Assembly: GCA_005503065.1 (NCBI GenBank) | Contig: SCOE01000008.1 | Span: 62,001 to 126,000, forward strand | Origin: Comamonadaceae bacterium ALPHA2B | GTDB taxonomy: Bacteria; Pseudomonadota; Gammaproteobacteria; Burkholderiales; Burkholderiaceae_C | Direction: 5' to 3' | DNA: 64,000 bases | Shown: one piece after another, positions 61,791-64,000 of the stretch | How positions within the stretch are numbered: position 1 is the stretch's first letter | How the letters are laid out: every line of letters starts with the position of its first letter | The notes under the pieces: generated by a model | Told to the model about the DNA's origin: nothing | The model's database searches: none | What the model saw: the letters and a program-made list of their open reading frames with translations, nothing else | Position numbers and translations under genes: made by a program

Positions 61791-64000
61791 TCATGCCGGC
61801 ATGCCGGTATCTGCCTGGCGCTGGCGCATCCAGGCCTGCAAGGCTTCGCCGGGCAGCGGCCGGGCGAAATGAAAGCCCTGGAACTCGTCGCAGCCGGCTT
61901 CCCGCAGCGCATGCGCCTGCGCAGCATCCTCCACGCCCTCAGCCACCACGCGCAGTCCGAGTGTGTGCCCCAGGGCCACGATGGCCCGGACGATCGCCAG
62001 GTCACTGGGATCGTGCAGCATGCGGCCGACGAAGGAGCGGTCGATCTTGAGCTTGTCGATCGGAAAGCGGTTGAGATAGTTCAGGCTCGAGTAGCCGGTG
62101 CCGAAGTCGTCGATGGCCAGCGACACGCCCAGGGCCTTGAGCGAGTGCAGCTGCTCGAGCGTCTGGTCGGCATCTTCCATCAGCGTGGATTCGGTCAGTT
62201 CGAGCTCGATCTGGCCGGCCAGGACGCCGTGGGCGTGCATGCATCGTTCGAGCAGGGACACCAGGTCGCCGCTGCGCAGTTGCACGGCCGACAGGTTGAT
62301 CGAGATCGGCCACTCGCCGAAGCCGCCGGCGCGCCACGCGGCATGCTGGGCACAGGCCTGCCGAATCACCCACGCACCGATGCCCTCGATCAGACCCGCC
62401 TCCTCGGCGATCGGGATGAACTCCGAAGGCGGCACCGGCCCCAGTTGCGCGCTGTTCCACCGCAGCAGCGCTTCGGCTCCGACCGGCCGGCCGCTCGCGG
62501 CGTCGACCCGTGGCTGGAAGTTCAGGCTGAGCTCGTCGCGCTCGATCGCATGGCGCAGCAGGGATTCGATCTGCAGCCGGGCCTGGGCCCGCTCGTTCAT
62601 GTCGACGGTGAAAAAGCGAGCCATGTCGCGCCCCGCCGCCTTGCTTTGGTACATGGCGACGTCGGCATGGCGCATCAGCTCGTCAAGGTCACGCCCGTCC
62701 TGCGGATACATCGCGATGCCCACGCTGCACGAGACGTGCAGCTCCGTGTCGTCCACCACATGCGGCAGGCGCACCAGCGGGATCAGTCGCCGCTCGACGA
62801 TCTGTTGCACCTCGTCGCTGCCCGAGACGCCGTCCAGGATGATCACGAATTCGTCGCCGCCGAGGCGGCTGACGGTGTCGCCGGGACGCACCCCTTCGGC
62901 GAGGCGGTGCGCCACCGAGCGCAGCAGCGCGTCGCCCACGTGGTGGCCCAGCGAATCGTTGATGGTCTTGAAACGATCCAGGTCGATGAAGAGGACGCCC
63001 ACCTGCCGGTTCAGGGGCTCGGCGCGCGCCAGCGCCCGGCCCAGCCGTTCGACGCACAGCGAGCGGTTCGGCAGTTCGGTGAGGACGTCGTGCAGCGCCA
63101 GGAAGCGGATGCGCTCTTCGCTCTTCTTGCGGTCGCTGATGTCGATGGAGGTGAAGATGTAGTGCGAGATCGAATCCGGGCTGTTTCGCACCACGCTGAC
63201 CACCAGCCAGGCCGGGTATACGCTGCCGTTGCGACGCCGCACCCGGACCTCGCCCTGCCAGGCGCTGCGCTGAGCCAGTTGCGGCCAGATGCGCGCCAGG
63301 GACTCGCCGTCGGGCGCCAGCATGCCATCCGGATGCTCGCCCACCAGGTCGCGCAGCTCGTGGCCGGTCTGGCGGCACAGCGCGCGGTTCACCGTCAGGA
63401 TGCGTTGCGCCGCATCGATGATCATGATGCCTTCCGAGGACGCCTCGAAGACCTTGGCCCACAGCTCCAGGCGCTGCTCCATGAACTTCAGGTGGTTGAT
63501 CGGCGTGAAGGTGGTGAGCACCGCATCACGCCCCTGGTAGGTCAGGCGGCGCGCCGAGAGCACCGCCCAGGACGGCTCGGCACCGCCGCGCCAGCGGACC
63601 TCGAATTCGTCGACTTCGCGCCGGTCGGCCAGTTGCTGGAAGAAGCGCGCACGCACCGCCGGCTCGAGCCCGCCTGCCCAGGGATCGCCGCTGCGCCCGC
63701 CGAGCCACTCCTGGGCGGCAGCGTTGGCGCTCAGCACCTCGTGCCCCGGCACCTGCGTCACCATGAGCGGTATCGGGATGGCCGCCACCAGGTCTCGCTG
63801 GGCCTCCGAGGCGCGGGCGCTGGCGGCGAGTTCCTGCTGGATCTGCCGCTCTCGATCCAATTGCGCCAGCATGTCGTTGAAGCCGACCACCAGGCGGCCG
63901 ATCTCATCACCGCTGGTCCAGTCGGCCCGCAGCCGGTGGTCGCCCGTCTTCCGGACGGTGTCGACCACGGCGGACAGGCGGCGAAGCGGCAACGAGATCT
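61791..64000 (-). CDS. HAMP-PAS-PAS-GGDEF-EAL cyclic-di-GMP protein, 5' end outside window
   Basis: At least 735 residues, the N-terminus cut by the window end. The visible part begins in a HAMP domain (ISLPLRRLSAVVDTVRKTGDHRLRADWTSGDEIGRLVVGFNDML), so membrane helices and a periplasmic sensor probably precede it. Two PAS domains follow (one with IMIIDAAQRILTVNRALCRQTGHEL). The GGDEF domain has GGDEF at 62847-62861 and an RPGD inhibitory site before it. The EAL domain has EALLRW (near 62460-62474), ELTES, DDFGTGYSSL and VAEGVED. All catalytic motifs look intact, so both cyclase and phosphodiesterase activity are possible. It ends 101 bases before the EAL-HDOD promoter site. Confidence 0.88.
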   Translation of the reverse strand, partial: ISLPLRRLSAVVDTVRKTGDHRLRADWTSGDEIGRLVVGFNDMLAQLDRERQIQQELAASARASEAQRDLVAAIPIPLMVTQVPGHEVLSANAAAQEWLGGRSGDPWAGGLEPAVRARFFQQLADRREVDEFEVRWRGGAEPSWAVLSARRLTYQGRDAVLTTFTPINHLKFMEQRLELWAKVFEASSEGIMIIDAAQRILTVNRALCRQTGHELRDLVGEHPDGMLAPDGESLARIWPQLAQRSAWQGEVRVRRRNGSVYPAWLVVSVVRNSPDSISHYIFTSIDISDRKKSEERIRFLALHDVLTELPNRSLCVERLGRALARAEPLNRQVGVLFIDLDRFKTINDSLGHHVGDALLRSVAHRLAEGVRPGDTVSRLGGDEFVIILDGVSGSDEVQQIVERRLIPLVRLPHVVDDTELHVSCSVGIAMYPQDGRDLDELMRHADVAMYQSKAAGRDMARFFTVDMNERAQARLQIESLLRHAIERDELSLNFQPRVDAASGRPVGAEALLRWNSAQLGPVPPSEFIPIAEEAGLIEGIGAWVIRQACAQHAAWRAGGFGEWPISINLSAVQLRSGDLVSLLERCMHAHGVLAGQIELELTESTLMEDADQTLEQLHSLKALGVSLAIDDFGTGYSSLNYLNRFPIDKLKIDRSFVGRMLHDPSDLAIVRAIVALGHTLGLRVVAEGVEDAAQAHALREAGCDEFQGFHFARPLPGEALQAWMRQRQADTGMPA

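Noticed and set aside
1-64000. CRISPR arrays, tRNA or rRNA genes, insertion sequences, prophage, toxin-antitoxin or defence genes
   Set aside because: I looked for repeats with spacers, cloverleaf sequences, transposase and nuclease motifs, and saw none. The window is explained by catabolic, second-messenger and flagellar genes, and I cannot support a wholly new system in it.

Overview
The window is a GC-rich (roughly two thirds G+C) chromosomal segment from a betaproteobacterium. It most likely belongs to the Comamonadaceae (Variovorax, Xenophilus or Acidovorax relatives). The pointers are an flhDC-type flagellar hierarchy, several Bug-family solute-binding proteins, TRAP uronate transport, an oxidative uronate pathway, and short intergenic repeats of a type I associate with this family. 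I saw no rRNA, tRNA, insertion sequence, phage or CRISPR array. The species assignment is inference.

Region 1 (1-1720) is the tail of a homoprotocatechuate (4-hydroxyphenylacetate) meta-cleavage operon: the end of an FAH-family enzyme, then hpaH and hpaI. Region 2 (1748-16587) is a sugar-acid island. It holds an alpha-ketoglutarate-semialdehyde dehydrogenase, glucarate dehydratase (gudD), 5-dehydro-4-deoxyglucarate dehydratase (kdgD), a FadR-type GntR regulator, uronate dehydrogenase (udh), an SMP-30 lactonase, a three-gene TRAP transporter, galactarate dehydratase (garD) and three Bug-type binding proteins. Together these can take glucuronate or galacturonate through glucarate or galactarate to 2-oxoglutarate. 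A palindromic operator lies between gntR and udh, with a related site upstream of the first Bug gene.

Region 3 (16588-22693) holds a membrane PAS-GGDEF-EAL protein, a soluble PAS-GGDEF protein and a LuxR-type response regulator whose phosphoacceptor Asp is Glu. The first of these has a clear sigma-28 (FliA) promoter upstream, which ties cyclic-di-GMP turnover to the flagellar regulon.

Region 4 (22698-59046) is a near-complete flagellar locus: fliRQPONML, fliKJIHGF divergent from fliE, fliTS, fliD, fliC, flhDC, motAB, flhBAF-fliA, flgNMA divergent from flgBCDEFGHIJKL. FliA-type promoters are visible upstream of fliC, flgM and fliS. No chemotaxis genes and no flhG are present. FliM lacks the usual N-terminal CheY-binding peptide.

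Region 5 (59056-64000) contains two HDOD proteins with degenerate EAL domains, in convergent orientation, and the 3' part of a HAMP-PAS-GGDEF-EAL protein cut by the window end. Cyclic-di-GMP related genes therefore flank the flagellar locus on both sides.
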